55,487 bases of DNA from Porphyromonadaceae bacterium UBA7048 (GCA_002493945.1 DLAL01000085.1:1-55487), one strand, 5' to 3'; shown: positions 17,859 through 27,565, counted from the stretch's first letter. Notes: generated from the sequence alone by a model not told the origin. Numbers and translations are program-made.

Positions 17859-18116
17859 GGTTTGCGGTAATGTAATGGTTCTGATATAAGTAAGTGAATT
17901 ATTTCTCGTAGTAAGGATATGTGATGCGGTTTTCTCAGTACACGGGGGAGGAGAGTGAAAGTGAATTGGTGTGAATCGCGGGGCGGTGTGAATCGCGGGT
18001 GTGAATCAGGTGCGAACCGTTACTCGCGTGAATTCATAGTGAGGAGAGAGAGGCTTGGCAAACTAAGTGAATCGGTGAATCAGGGACTGAGAATAATATT
18101 ATAGGTCAGGATGCAA
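17859..18116 (-). promoter_or_regulatory. Leader of PUL1 susC with eight GTGAAT repeats
   Basis: No gene is visible here. GTGAAT occurs at 17894, 17961, 17971, 17988, 18001, 18028, 18067 and 18075, some within longer repeats (GTGAATCGCGGG). On the transcribed minus strand these read ATTCAC. This could be a regulator-binding array or a low-complexity leader. Confidence 0.45.
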
Positions 18117-19295
18117 TCAGATGTTGTTTTTAAGGTCAGCGAGGGTCCACGAGTCGCGCCACTGCACTTCGGGCTTTCCGTCCTTGCTCCAGGTGATGGG
18201 GAGCCAGATGTAGCGTGCGTCGGAGGGATGTTCGGGGCGCCATATGTCGGCCATGAAGATGTGCTTGTCGGTGCCGGGGATGGTGAGGATGTAGGTGCTC
18301 TGTCCGCCGAAGGTGAGGTCGGCATTGGGACCTACGCAGGGATTCTCGTGCTGGGTCCAGGGTCCGTAGATGTCCTTGGCCGAGAACATGCGTGCCTTGT
18401 TGGGGGCCCAGCCGGTGCAGCCGCTGGTGATCATCCACAGGGTGTCGCCCTGGCGGAAGATGGCGGGGGCCTCGTTGTGTCCGGCCGGAGCTACGCGTAC
18501 GTACTTGCCTGAGTGTGAGGTGAAGTCGTCGCTGAGGCCGGCTATGATGAGCGTGAGATTGTCTTCAGACGAGAAGATGTGGTAGGCTTTGCCGTCGGCC
18601 GGGTCTACGAATACTGTCTGGTCGCGGGCCATCTGTCCGGTGCCGAGGTCACGGCTGTTGAGGTATCCGTCGTCCACGGCCTTGTACCAGCTTTCGGTCC
18701 ACCAGTCGCCCAGATCGGCCTTGGCGAGGCTGTCGGCCCTGGCTGCGGCCTCGGCGGTCATACCGGCAGGACGCACACCGGGGAGCACGCGGCCCGAGCG
18801 GAGATAAGTGTAGGGGCCTTCGGGCTTGTCGGCGGTGGCCACGCCGTAGCGTGCGGCGGAGTAGCCCTTGCCCTTGAGTTCGAGGTGGAACCACATGACG
18901 AATTTCTTGGTGAGGGGATTGTAGACCACCTTCGGACGCTCGAGGACGCATCCGCGCTCAAGGTCGTGTCCGGCTTCATCGACCACTTCGAGAGCCGTGC
19001 CGCAGTCGGTCCAGTCGGCGAGATTGGTCGAGCTGTAGCACTTCACGCCCACCAGAGCCGAGCTGGTTGAGTCGGACTTGTGTTCGCCGAACCAATAGTA
19101 CTTGTTGTCATAGGCAAGGATGCCGCCACCGTGGGCGTTGATGTGCACACCGTTGTTGTCGGGCCATATCTCGCCCGAACGGATTTCGCGCATTTCCGAC
19201 GACTCGGTTTCAGCCGATGCCGATGTACATGCCGCGGTGCCTGCAATAGCTGCGGCACTGAGTAAAGTGAATACGATTTTGGTAAAAGTATGCAT
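18117..19295 (-). CDS. GH43 (subfamily 24-like) lipoprotein, probable exo-beta-1,3-galactanase
   Basis: Five-bladed beta-propeller glycosidase of 392 residues, probably lipidated. The signal ends AGTAAC with Cys at residue 23; the lipobox is weak. The sequence after it matches the GH43_24 pattern: VHINAHGGGIL, then YYWFGE, CYSSTNLADWT, LERPKVVYN, FVMWFH and MARDQTVFVD. Characterised GH43_24 enzymes release galactose from beta-1,3-galactan of arabinogalactan proteins, and they lack the usual GH43 catalytic base. Enzyme specificity here is inferred from subfamily pattern only. It is divergent from the HTCS gene and lies upstream of susC, so it is probably the first gene of PUL1. Confidence 0.78.
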   Translation of the reverse strand: MHTFTKIVFTLLSAAAIAGTAACTSASAETESSEMREIRSGEIWPDNNGVHINAHGGGILAYDNKYYWFGEHKSDSTSSALVGVKCYSSTNLADWTDCGTALEVVDEAGHDLERGCVLERPKVVYNPLTKKFVMWFHLELKGKGYSAARYGVATADKPEGPYTYLRSGRVLPGVRPAGMTAEAAARADSLAKADLGDWWTESWYKAVDDGYLNSRDLGTGQMARDQTVFVDPADGKAYHIFSSEDNLTLIIAGLSDDFTSHSGKYVRVAPAGHNEAPAIFRQGDTLWMITSGCTGWAPNKARMFSAKDIYGPWTQHENPCVGPNADLTFGGQSTYILTIPGTDKHIFMADIWRPEHPSDARYIWLPITWSKDGKPEVQWRDSWTLADLKNNI

Positions 19296-19741
19296 AAGCC
19301 GGGATTTGCTTGAGCGGTATTAGGTTTTTTAGTGTTTTGTCGTTAAGGATGAATCAAAATTCGCAGAAGTTGAATAAATTTTCGCAGGTCTGAGGTGATA
19401 GGTTGAATCTGTTCGTATTAATTCGGTTCTGTTTCTATATTAATAATGTGTGCGTGTTTTCCATGTTTTTACGACTTTCGGCTGAAAGGGTCATATGAAA
19501 CATTGGCTCTTTTGCACGGCACAAAATTACAAGCAGGACGGCGAACTCTACTGCCCGATTTTCGCAAAAAAAGACCCGAAAAATCGGAAAAACCACCGAA
19601 ATGCACTAATTTTGCATCTCAAATTCTGACAATTCCGATTTTCGCCCCTTTGTGTACGAAAATCACCCCCTGCCATTTTCTCAATCTTATATAATTTTGT
19701 GCTGTTCAATAAAGAATATCAGCCTTAAACCATAACTACCT
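19296..19741. promoter_or_regulatory. 446-base AT-rich divergent regulatory region between GH43 and the HTCS
   Basis: No convincing gene lies here. TAnnTTTG-type boxes are seen on the plus strand at 19607-19614 and 19692-19699 (the latter about 42 bases before the HTCS start) and on the minus strand at 19522-19529. An 82-residue plus-strand reading frame (19446-19694) has no signal peptide, no recognisable domain and unusual composition, and is not called. Confidence 0.55.
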
Positions 19742-22700
19742 ATGTATGAGAAGATTAACTACCCCCCCTATTTGATTCTGCTACTTTCGGCAATTTTAGG
19801 CTTAGTTGCTGAGGGAGCACCACTGCCCTCGAACACCTACTTCAAGAGGACGGGAATCGTACAGGGTCTTCCCGACAACTCGGTGAACGCCATCGCCGAG
19901 GACTCGCTCGGCTTCCTGTGGGTAGGCACCTGGAACGGTCTGGCCCGCTACGACGGCCGGACGTCGAAGATATTCCGCAACAGTCCCGATGACCCGACAT
20001 CGCTCACCAACGACATGGTGCGCGCACTTGCAGGCGACTCGGCCGGCGTGTGGGTAGGCAGCGACAACGGACTCGACTACTACAGCATCGCCGACGGACA
20101 CTTCCGCCACTGCCACATATCAGGCGACCACGGCAAGCCGTCGTACCGCATGACCGACCGCGTGAGCCGCGTCCTCATAGCCGACGGAGGCGTTTTCGCC
20201 GTAAGCATCAACGGCAACATCCTGAGGCTGGAGCGCCACGACCGCGACAGCGACGGCCGCCCCGTGCCGGTGTTCAGAATACTCCCGCGCCCGGCCGGCC
20301 GACGCTATGCCGACATATGCCGATTCACTCGCGGACGCCTGCTGGCATACTCCGACGAGGGCATAACCGTACTCTCGGCCGACGGCGAGCGCGAAATCAT
20401 CCATACACCCACATACACCCAGTTCGACACCAACCTCAACATCTACTTCGACCCCGAGAAGCGCCGCGTCATCACTGGCGCAGGCATAGGCGGCATCTGC
20501 CGGGCATACCGGGTGACTGACAGCGACGGCTCTCTCGAAGAAGACCACGACCTGCCGATACCCGACGCCATCATGAGCACGGTGAAGATAGACAGCATCA
20601 CTTACTTCGCCACCGACGGCGGCGGACTCTTCGCCCAGATGCCCGACGGAAAGCTCACACACTTCATCCCGGCCAACTCAAGCATATCGGGCGACGCCAT
20701 ATACACGGCCTACGCCGACCGCGACAACAACCTCTGGCTCGGCACATACCGCTCCGGCATGTGCCTGCTATCGCCCGAGCAGAACCGATATACAGTCTGC
20801 AGCCGCGCCTCAGGCGCCGTGACGTACGACATCATCACCGCCGTGCAGCCCCATGCCGGACGCCTCTACCTCGGACTCGACGGTGGCGGACTCGACGTGG
20901 TCGACACCGAAAGCGGCCTGATTGAGAACTTCAACACCGCCAATTCCGACATTCCCGGAAACAATGTGGTGAGCATCGTCAAGGACGGACAGATGCTGTG
21001 GCTGGGCGTCTACTCGCGCGGCCTGTCAGGATTCAACACCGTCACGAAGACCTTCACCAACTACACCGTCACGGACGAGCCCGGCAACAAGGTGTGGGTG
21101 CTGGCCGACGACAGACGCGGCTCGATATGGGTGGGCTGCAACGGACTGCACGTGTTCGACAAGGCCCAGCGCACCTTCACGGCTGTGGCCGGAGCCGAAA
21201 ACGTGTCAGTGATGTCGATAGCCGACGGCGGCGACTTCATGTGGATCGGCACGCGCTATCAGGGCATCCTCAAAGTGAACAAACGCTCGCGACGCATCAC
21301 GGCCCGATACTCCGACAGCCCCTCAAACACCGGCCTGAAACTGCCCGAACGAAGCATCAACTATACATTCCTTGACTCGCGCGGCTACCTCTGGGCCACT
21401 CTCGGACGTCACGGACTCATCTCCATATCGCCCGGAGGTCACGGCTATACCGAAGTGCTCAAGTCATATCAGGTAGACAGGACCCTCCCCGACGTGCACG
21501 TACAGTCGATAGTGGAAGACCGCAGCGGCACACTGTGGATGGCCACCACCAACGGACTCTACAAGTTCGACCGCCGCAGCGAGACCTTCACGCGCATCCG
21601 CGACTCGCGTCTTCCGACCGTATTCACCAGCAACGCCTCGGCATACACGCGCGGACATATATGCTTCGGCAGCACCAGCGGCCTGCTCATATTCGACCCG
21701 GCATACGTGTCGCCGCCAAGGCGTCATCTTCCTCTGATATTCACCGGACTGACCATCCTCGGCCACGAACCACGCGAGCTGCCCCTGCCGGGCAAGGATG
21801 ACTCCGAAGTCTGCCTGGCGCATGACGAGAACTTCTTCACCGTCAACTTCACCGTGCCCGAGATGACCAACCCCGACGGACTGGGATTCGAATGTATGCT
21901 CGAAGGATTCGACACGGGCTGGCGCGATGCCTCGGAAAGCCGCTCGGCCACGTACACCAACGTTCCGCCCGGCAAATACCGCCTGATGGTGCGCCACTTC
22001 CGCCCGGACGGCTACCTCTCGGCCACGGCCATGCTGCCCATAGACATCGCCCAGCCGTGGTACGGCACCATATGGGCCAACATCCTGTGGCTGCTGCTGG
22101 CGGCCGCCGTCATCGCCACAGGTCTGCGCACATGGCACCGCCTGATGATGGCGTCGGAACGCGTGCGGCTGGCCGACATGGAGAAAGCCAACGAGCGCAA
22201 TCTGGCCAACGCCAAGCTCGACTTCTACGCCAATATCTCCCACGAACTCCGCACGCCGTGCTTCCTCATCGCCGCCCAGGTGGAGGAAATCCTCGACTCG
22301 CCGCGCCAGACCGTACCCACGGCACATCTCCACGGCATATACCGCAACGCACTGAAACTCAACAAGCTCATCAGTCACATCATAGACTTCCGCAAAATCG
22401 AGTCGGGACACCTCCGCCTCGTGAGCCGCAAACTGGAGCTGACGGCGTTCGTCGGCGACCTCACGCCCGACTACGAGAACCTCTGCAAGCAGAAGAACAT
22501 ATCCTTCAGCTACGTGCACGACACTCCGCCGGTCGAGGCACTCCTTGACCCCGACAAACTCGAGCTCATCATCTCCAACCTCGTGTCGAACGCCTACAAG
22601 TACACCCCCGACGGCGGCGAGATCATACTGTCGGTCCGCGACCTGGGCGAGACGGTCGACATCAGCGTCAAGGACACGGGCATAGGCATCGTCGAGAAGA

Positions 22701-23773
22701 TGCGCGGACTGATATTCGAGCCGTACTTCCGCACCGAGCGCGGCCGCGAGCAGAGCAGCGGCGACGGCATCGGCCTCGCTTTCGTCAAAGAACTCGTCGA
22801 GCTGCACGGCGGACACATCGACCTCGACAGCCAGGTGAACAGCGGCTCGACCTTCTCCGTCATACTTCCCAAGGAACCCGCTGGCGGCAGCACTGTCAGA
22901 GCCGACGGACACGAACACGAGGCCGACGGACAGACGTGGCTTCCATCCGATGCGGCCGACTCTCCCGGAGCAATGGTGACCGGCATCACCAATCCCACGG
23001 CCATTCACTCGATACTTTTCGTCGACGACGACCCCGAAGTGTCGTCGCTGCTGGCACGGTCGTTCGGACAGGACTTCCGCGTGTGCTGCGCCTCCGACGG
23101 CCAGGAAGGCGTCGAAATGGCTCTCTCGGGCGACTTCGACGTGGTTGTCACCGACATAATGATGCCCAGGCTCGACGGTCACGGACTCATCAAGGCCATC
23201 AAGGCCGAGAAGAAACTGCGCCACGTCAAGGTGGTCGTATTCTCCGCCGTCAACGCCGAGGACGACATGCTCCGGGCCTACAACGAAGGCGTCGACGCAT
23301 TCTACACCAAGCCGATGTCGCTCAAGCTGCTCCGCGTCAACATCGACCGCCTGCTCGGCGGCACCGGCGCCGACGAGACGCCCAAGGGCCTTTTCGAGAA
23401 AGTCACCGAGCAGTCGGCGGCCTACAACAAAGAGGAGCAGAAATTCCTCCTCGAAGTCCGCGCCATCATCGACGAGAATCTGCGCAACGAAGAGTTCGGC
23501 ATCGACTTCCTGGCCGCACGCCTGGCCATGAGCCACTCATCGCTGTACAAGAAAATCCGCAAGATGACCGGCATGACCCTCGTAGACTTCATCAACGAGT
23601 ACCGCATCTGCAAGGCCGTGGCGCTCTTCCGTCAGGGCAACACCAACGTGGCCACTGTGGCCGAGCTATGCGGATTCCGCGACATCAAGACCTTCCGCGA
23701 GACCTTCAAGCGCAAGATGCACATGCCCCCCAAGCAGTACCTCCAGAGCATAAACGGCGAAAGCAAGGAGTGA
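19742..23773 (+). CDS. Hybrid two-component system sensor/response regulator (HTCS) of PUL1
   Basis: Single-protein two-component regulator of 1343 residues, spanning the inner membrane. An N-terminal signal or membrane helix (about 8-25) precedes a periplasmic sensor of two beta-propeller-type Reg_prop repeat sets (about 45-640; repeats such as GFLWVGTWNGL, NNLWLGTY, GSIWVGCNGL and GTLWMATTNGLYKFD). A Y_Y_Y domain (about 695-765) and a membrane helix (about 779-797) follow. The cytoplasmic part has HisKA with the phospho-acceptor H834 in SHELRTP, HATPase (SNLVSNAYKYTPDG), a receiver with phospho-acceptor D1138 in VTDIMMP, and a C-terminal AraC-type HTH (about 1245-1335). HTCS proteins sense an oligosaccharide and activate the adjacent PUL. 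It is divergent from the GH43 gene. The exact ligand is unknown. Confidence 0.97.
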   Translation: MYEKINYPPYLILLLSAILGLVAEGAPLPSNTYFKRTGIVQGLPDNSVNAIAEDSLGFLWVGTWNGLARYDGRTSKIFRNSPDDPTSLTNDMVRALAGDSAGVWVGSDNGLDYYSIADGHFRHCHISGDHGKPSYRMTDRVSRVLIADGGVFAVSINGNILRLERHDRDSDGRPVPVFRILPRPAGRRYADICRFTRGRLLAYSDEGITVLSADGEREIIHTPTYTQFDTNLNIYFDPEKRRVITGAGIGGICRAYRVTDSDGSLEEDHDLPIPDAIMSTVKIDSITYFATDGGGLFAQMPDGKLTHFIPANSSISGDAIYTAYADRDNNLWLGTYRSGMCLLSPEQNRYTVCSRASGAVTYDIITAVQPHAGRLYLGLDGGGLDVVDTESGLIENFNTANSDIPGNNVVSIVKDGQMLWLGVYSRGLSGFNTVTKTFTNYTVTDEPGNKVWVLADDRRGSIWVGCNGLHVFDKAQRTFTAVAGAENVSVMSIADGGDFMWIGTRYQGILKVNKRSRRITARYSDSPSNTGLKLPERSINYTFLDSRGYLWATLGRHGLISISPGGHGYTEVLKSYQVDRTLPDVHVQSIVEDRSGTLWMATTNGLYKFDRRSETFTRIRDSRLPTVFTSNASAYTRGHICFGSTSGLLIFDPAYVSPPRRHLPLIFTGLTILGHEPRELPLPGKDDSEVCLAHDENFFTVNFTVPEMTNPDGLGFECMLEGFDTGWRDASESRSATYTNVPPGKYRLMVRHFRPDGYLSATAMLPIDIAQPWYGTIWANILWLLLAAAVIATGLRTWHRLMMASERVRLADMEKANERNLANAKLDFYANISHELRTPCFLIAAQVEEILDSPRQTVPTAHLHGIYRNALKLNKLISHIIDFRKIESGHLRLVSRKLELTAFVGDLTPDYENLCKQKNISFSYVHDTPPVEALLDPDKLELIISNLVSNAYKYTPDGGEIILSVRDLGETVDISVKDTGIGIVEKMRGLIFEPYFRTERGREQSSGDGIGLAFVKELVELHGGHIDLDSQVNSGSTFSVILPKEPAGGSTVRADGHEHEADGQTWLPSDAADSPGAMVTGITNPTAIHSILFVDDDPEVSSLLARSFGQDFRVCCASDGQEGVEMALSGDFDVVVTDIMMPRLDGHGLIKAIKAEKKLRHVKVVVFSAVNAEDDMLRAYNEGVDAFYTKPMSLKLLRVNIDRLLGGTGADETPKGLFEKVTEQSAAYNKEEQKFLLEVRAIIDENLRNEEFGIDFLAARLAMSHSSLYKKIRKMTGMTLVDFINEYRICKAVALFRQGNTNVATVAELCGFRDIKTFRETFKRKMHMPPKQYLQSINGESKE

Positions 23774-23845
23774 CCGGAGGATTAAACCAGCAGACAGCGG
23801 CAAAAATTTTTGATGCCGCATAGACTGCGGCTCACATATTTTCAC

Positions 23846-23853
23846 TAAATTTG
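23846..23853 (+). promoter_or_regulatory. -7 box of the yqeY-like gene
   Basis: TAAATTTG, 26 bases before the ATG at 23880, matches TAnnTTTG. No clear -33 element at 19-20 bases. Confidence 0.6.
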
Positions 23854-23879
23854 CAAGCTGAACAGCAAACAATATTATT

Positions 23880-24332
23880 ATGGATATATATGCTCAGATT
23901 GATGCCGACATAAAGGCAGCCATGCTCGCTCACGACAAGATGCGCCTGCAGGCTCTCCGCGGCATCAAGAAAGAATTCATCGAGGCCAAAACCGCTCCCG
24001 GCGCCAACGGCGAACTGGCCGACAGCGTGGCCATGAAGATTCTTGCCAAAATGGCCAAACAGCGCCGCGAAAGCGCCGCAATCTACACCGAGCAGGGCCG
24101 TCCCGAACTCGCTGCCACCGAAATGGCAGAGTGCGAGGTCATCGAAGCCTATCTGCCCAAGGCTCTCTCAGACGAAGAACTCACCGACGCCATCGCCAGG
24201 ATAATCGCCGAGACCGGCGCATCGTCGCCCGCTGAAATGGGCCGCGTGATGGGCGTGGCCACCAAAGCTCTTGCAGGACGCGCCGACGGCAAAGCCATAT
24301 CGGCCAAAGTACGCGAACTCCTCTCGCGCTGA
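23880..24332 (+). CDS. GatB/YqeY domain protein
   Basis: Small cytoplasmic protein of 150 residues, the usual length of stand-alone YqeY proteins. It has the helical YqeY domain related to the tail of the GatB amidotransferase subunit. Family landmarks are MKAHDK-like MLAHDKMRLQALRGIKKEF near the start, MAKQRRESAAIY, EVIEAYLPKALSDEEL, and the C-terminal MGRVMGVATKALAGRADGKAIS. A role in tRNA-dependent amidation has been suggested for the family but is not established. It is followed by serS in the same direction, 48 bases away, so they may be cotranscribed. No terminator is seen between them. Confidence 0.92.
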   Translation: MDIYAQIDADIKAAMLAHDKMRLQALRGIKKEFIEAKTAPGANGELADSVAMKILAKMAKQRRESAAIYTEQGRPELAATEMAECEVIEAYLPKALSDEELTDAIARIIAETGASSPAEMGRVMGVATKALAGRADGKAISAKVRELLSR

Positions 24333-24380
24333 CCCTCCGCACAGCACTACCCCACCCCACCCGATTAACATCATTACGAC

Positions 24381-25652
24381 ATGCTTACCATACAACAGAT
24401 CAAAGCTGATCCGCAGGGCGTCGTAGCCCGTCTGGCCGTCAAAGGCTTCAAGGGCGAGAAGCCCATAGCCCGCGTGCTGGCTCTCGACGACCTCCGCCGT
24501 CAGCTCCAGCTCAAGAACGACAACGCCGCCGCCGAGCTCAACCGCATGGCGGCCTCCATAGGCAAGGCCATGAAAGAAGGCCGCAAGGACGACGCCGAGA
24601 AAGCCAAGGCACAGGTGGCCGTCCTCAAGGAGGAGCAGCGCGCCCTCTCCGAAGAACTCGGCCGCACCGAGGACGAAATCCGCACCGAACTCCTCAGCAT
24701 ACCCAACCTACCCTGCGCAGCCGTGCCCGAAGGCACTTCGGCAGCCGACAACGTGGTCGAACTCACCGGCGGCCCGATGCCCGACCTCGGCCCTGACGCA
24801 CTCCCCCACTGGGACCTGGCCAAGAAGTACAACCTGATTGACTTCGACCTCGGCGTGAAGATTACCGGCGCCGGCTTCCCCGTATATCTGGGCAAAGGCG
24901 CCAAGCTCCAGCGCGCCCTCATCCAGTTCTTCCTCGACGAGGCTTCGGCAGCAGGATACCTCGAAGTGCAGCCCCCCTACGTGGTGAACGAGGCTTCGGG
25001 CTACGGCACTGGCCAGCTCCCCGACAAGGAAGGCCAGATGTACCACTGCGAGGTGGACAACCTCTATCTCATCCCCACCGCCGAAGTGCCCGTGACTAAC
25101 CTCTACCGCGACGTCATCATCCCCGCTGACCGTCTGCCCATCAAGAACTGCGCATACTCGGCCTGCTTCCGCCGCGAAGCCGGCAGCTACGGCAAGGACG
25201 TGCGCGGCCTCAACCGTCTGCACCAGTTCGACAAAGTTGAGATCGTGCGCATAGAGAAGCCCGAGAACTCCTACGCAGCCCTCGAGGAGATGAAGGCCCA
25301 CGTGCAGGGTCTGCTCGAGAAACTCGGTCTGCCCTGGCACATCCTCCGTCTGTGCGGCGGCGACATGAGCTTCACTTCGGCCATCACCTTCGACTTCGAG
25401 GTGTACTCCGCTGCCCAGGGTCGCTGGCTCGAGGTATCGTCCGTATCGAACTTCGAGACATATCAGGCCAACCGCCTCAAGTGCCGCTACCGCGGAGAGG
25501 ACAAGAAGCCTCAGCTCTGCCACACCCTCAACGGCTCGGCCCTGGCCCTGCCGCGCATCGTGGCAGCCCTGCTTGAGAACAACCAGACTCCCGAAGGCAT
25601 CGTAGTGCCCGAATGTCTGCGCAAGTACACCGGCTTCGACATCATCAACTGA
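24381..25652 (+). CDS. serS: Seryl-tRNA synthetase
   Basis: Class II aminoacyl-tRNA synthetase that charges tRNA-Ser, 423 residues, cytoplasmic. The N-terminal long antiparallel coiled coil (about residues 30-105, rich in Lys, Glu and Ala) is the tRNA-binding arm. The catalytic core carries class II motif 1 (near RALIQFFLDEA), motif 2 (CFRREAGSYGKDVRGLNRLHQF, where the Arg residues contact ATP) and motif 3 (NGSALALPRIVAALLENNQ). The serine-binding TAEVP segment is present. The length and motif order are normal. A strong hairpin follows. Confidence 0.97.
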   Translation: MLTIQQIKADPQGVVARLAVKGFKGEKPIARVLALDDLRRQLQLKNDNAAAELNRMAASIGKAMKEGRKDDAEKAKAQVAVLKEEQRALSEELGRTEDEIRTELLSIPNLPCAAVPEGTSAADNVVELTGGPMPDLGPDALPHWDLAKKYNLIDFDLGVKITGAGFPVYLGKGAKLQRALIQFFLDEASAAGYLEVQPPYVVNEASGYGTGQLPDKEGQMYHCEVDNLYLIPTAEVPVTNLYRDVIIPADRLPIKNCAYSACFRREAGSYGKDVRGLNRLHQFDKVEIVRIEKPENSYAALEEMKAHVQGLLEKLGLPWHILRLCGGDMSFTSAITFDFEVYSAAQGRWLEVSSVSNFETYQANRLKCRYRGEDKKPQLCHTLNGSALALPRIVAALLENNQTPEGIVVPECLRKYTGFDIIN

Positions 25653-25673
25653 CAGTCGCATCGCGACCCGACA

Positions 25674-25730
25674 TAACGCAAAGCAACGGCCCGGCGCTGA
25701 ACGATTCAGCAGCCGGGCCGTTCTGCGTTA
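25674..25730. terminator. Bidirectional terminator between serS and the GH29 gene
   Basis: ACGGCCCGGC / GCCGGGCCGT stem (25686-25695 with 25712-25721), extended inward by GCTGA/TCAGC and outward by TAACGCA/TGCGTTA. It lies between two convergent genes. Confidence 0.8.
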
Positions 25731-25740
25731 TGATTCCGGA

Positions 25741-27495
25741 CTATACCGAGACACGGAACACTATCGATGTGCCGCATGGCAGCTCCTGAGGCACTTCGAT
25801 GACAAGCGCATCGTCGGTCTGCCGCCAGCGCAGACGCTCGCCGCTGCCGAGCAGAGTCACGTCGTCCACCTTGCAGCCCGTACCGGGAGCTTTCAGACCG
25901 AGCGACCTGACAGCCACACTCCCACCCGGCTCCGGAAGAGCCATGCAGAAGGCATAGATGGCGCCGTCGGCACCACGGGTGAAGCGGATGTCGCCGGCGT
26001 CGAAGGCGAAGTCGGCCTGAGCGCGTCCGAGATAGCCGCCGGGAAGTTTTTTCAGCTTCCCGTCGACCATTGCGCCCTCGCCGGGCACCTTCCACGCGCG
26101 GCTGCCGTAGACCGCAGCGCCGTTCACTTCCATCCAGCGGCCCACCTCCTCGAGCATCTTCACGCACTCGTCCTCGATGGAGCCGTCAGGACGCAGGCAG
26201 ATGTTGAGGGCGGCATTTCCGTCGCGAGCCACGGCCTCGATGATGAAGCGTATCATCATCCCCGGGTCGTAGACGAAGCCCGGCTCATAGAACCAGTTGC
26301 CCACGGGCGCTTCGCGTATCCACGGCTGTGACGAGTTGATGGTGTCAGGGAACTCGAATTCGGCCGTGTTGACCGCACCATTTGTCGGATGGCGGAACTT
26401 GATGATGCTGAACGTGTTGACCTCTCCCCGGTCGCGGAGAGTGCGGTTATAGTAGTCTGCCATCACCAGCGGCATGGCATTGCATCTGAGGCCCGTACCC
26501 GTCCCCGTGCCGCAGAACGGGCCTTCCTTCGTGCCGTCTGTATATATGAAGTCGGGGTCATAGTTGGCCACCACATCCATCATGCGGAGCGCCCACTGAG
26601 TGGCGTACCACCGCGCATAGTCGAGATGACGGGAGAATATGCCGTCGGCAGGGGGCGACCAGCCCGTATGCGCGCACGAATCGACGCTCTCATAGCACCG
26701 CAGGTCCACACCGTAGAGCATCCGCGGGTCATAACCCTCCCACCACTTGCCGATTCCGTCGGCGGCGGTGAGATGGCCGTCGTACGGCACACCGGCCTTC
26801 TCGCCCTCAGCATCCGAGCCGAAGGCCGTCTGCCACCACCACCAGGTGTATTCGTGGTGGAAAGTGACGCCGTAGCGCATACCGTTGCTGCGGCAGGCGT
26901 CGGCCCATTCGCGCAGGAGGTCGCGGTGCGGACCGATGTTCACCGAGTTCCACGGCTGATACCTCGAGTTCCACAGGTCGTAGTTGTCATGGTGCACGCC
27001 CTGAATCATCAGGAACCTCGCGCCGGCTTTCTTGTACAGAGCCGTAAGATATTCAGGATTCAGAGCCGAGGGATTCCAGTCCCGGAGCACCTCCTTGTAG
27101 CCCGTCTCCGACGGATGGCCGAAGCGGCGCAGATGATTGGCGTAGGCGCGGTGGCCCTGCTTGTAGAGGTTGCGCGCATACCAGTCGCCGCTCTCGCCGG
27201 CCGACTGCGGACCGAAATGAACCCATATGCCGAACTTGGCGTCGCGCAGCCACTCCGGAGTGCCGGGATAGTTCTTCTCTATCGAGTCCCAGTCAGGCGC
27301 GAATGGTCCGGGAGTGACAGGAATATCGAGCTTCACTTCCCCGAAATCCTCAAGGCGTCCCATAGGCACGGAGCCCACGCCGGCACCGGCGTCGGCCGAA
27401 GGCATCGGAGGAAGGTCGGGAAGGGTCTGAGCCTGTACGAGGCCGGCTATTGCAGCGGCAAAGAGAAGCGCCGTCAGTTTTTTCATATTCTTCAT
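25741..27495 (-). CDS. Secreted alpha-L-fucosidase, GH29
   Basis: Retaining fucosidase of 584 residues, likely periplasmic or surface-exposed. The signal peptide begins at MKNMKKLTALLF and ends about residue 23 (VQAQ). The ATG at 27495 is chosen over an upstream one at 27531 because the latter would put 12 polar residues before the signal and lies on the promoter. The (beta/alpha)8 domain starts WLRDAKFGIWVHFGPQ. The likely nucleophile is D320 in FIYTDG. MRYGVTFHHEYTW and a C-terminal beta-sandwich complete the architecture. It has its own promoter, and a terminator separates it from PUL2. Fucose occurs on arabinogalactan, xyloglucan and host glycans, so a link to PUL2 is possible but unproven. 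Confidence 0.9.
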   Translation of the reverse strand: MKNMKKLTALLFAAAIAGLVQAQTLPDLPPMPSADAGAGVGSVPMGRLEDFGEVKLDIPVTPGPFAPDWDSIEKNYPGTPEWLRDAKFGIWVHFGPQSAGESGDWYARNLYKQGHRAYANHLRRFGHPSETGYKEVLRDWNPSALNPEYLTALYKKAGARFLMIQGVHHDNYDLWNSRYQPWNSVNIGPHRDLLREWADACRSNGMRYGVTFHHEYTWWWWQTAFGSDAEGEKAGVPYDGHLTAADGIGKWWEGYDPRMLYGVDLRCYESVDSCAHTGWSPPADGIFSRHLDYARWYATQWALRMMDVVANYDPDFIYTDGTKEGPFCGTGTGTGLRCNAMPLVMADYYNRTLRDRGEVNTFSIIKFRHPTNGAVNTAEFEFPDTINSSQPWIREAPVGNWFYEPGFVYDPGMMIRFIIEAVARDGNAALNICLRPDGSIEDECVKMLEEVGRWMEVNGAAVYGSRAWKVPGEGAMVDGKLKKLPGGYLGRAQADFAFDAGDIRFTRGADGAIYAFCMALPEPGGSVAVRSLGLKAPGTGCKVDDVTLLGSGERLRWRQTDDALVIEVPQELPCGTSIVFRVSV

Positions 27496-27528
27496 AGGTG
27501 ATGTGATGAGTGAATCATTGTCCGTGCA

Positions 27529-27536
27529 CAAAGTTA
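27529..27536 (-). promoter_or_regulatory. -7 box of the GH29 gene
   Basis: TAACTTTG on the minus strand, 33 bases before the chosen ATG. It lies between the PUL2 terminator and the gene, so GH29 is transcribed separately. Confidence 0.6.
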
Positions 27537-27565
27537 CGGAATAGTTCCGGATAAACCATACAAGA

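Noticed and set aside
19446..19694. 82-residue plus-strand frame before the HTCS
   Set aside because: No family, odd composition, and it overlaps the regulatory region with promoter boxes.
21464..23536. 690-residue minus-strand frame within the HTCS
   Set aside because: Shadow of the kinase and receiver domains, which have clear motifs.
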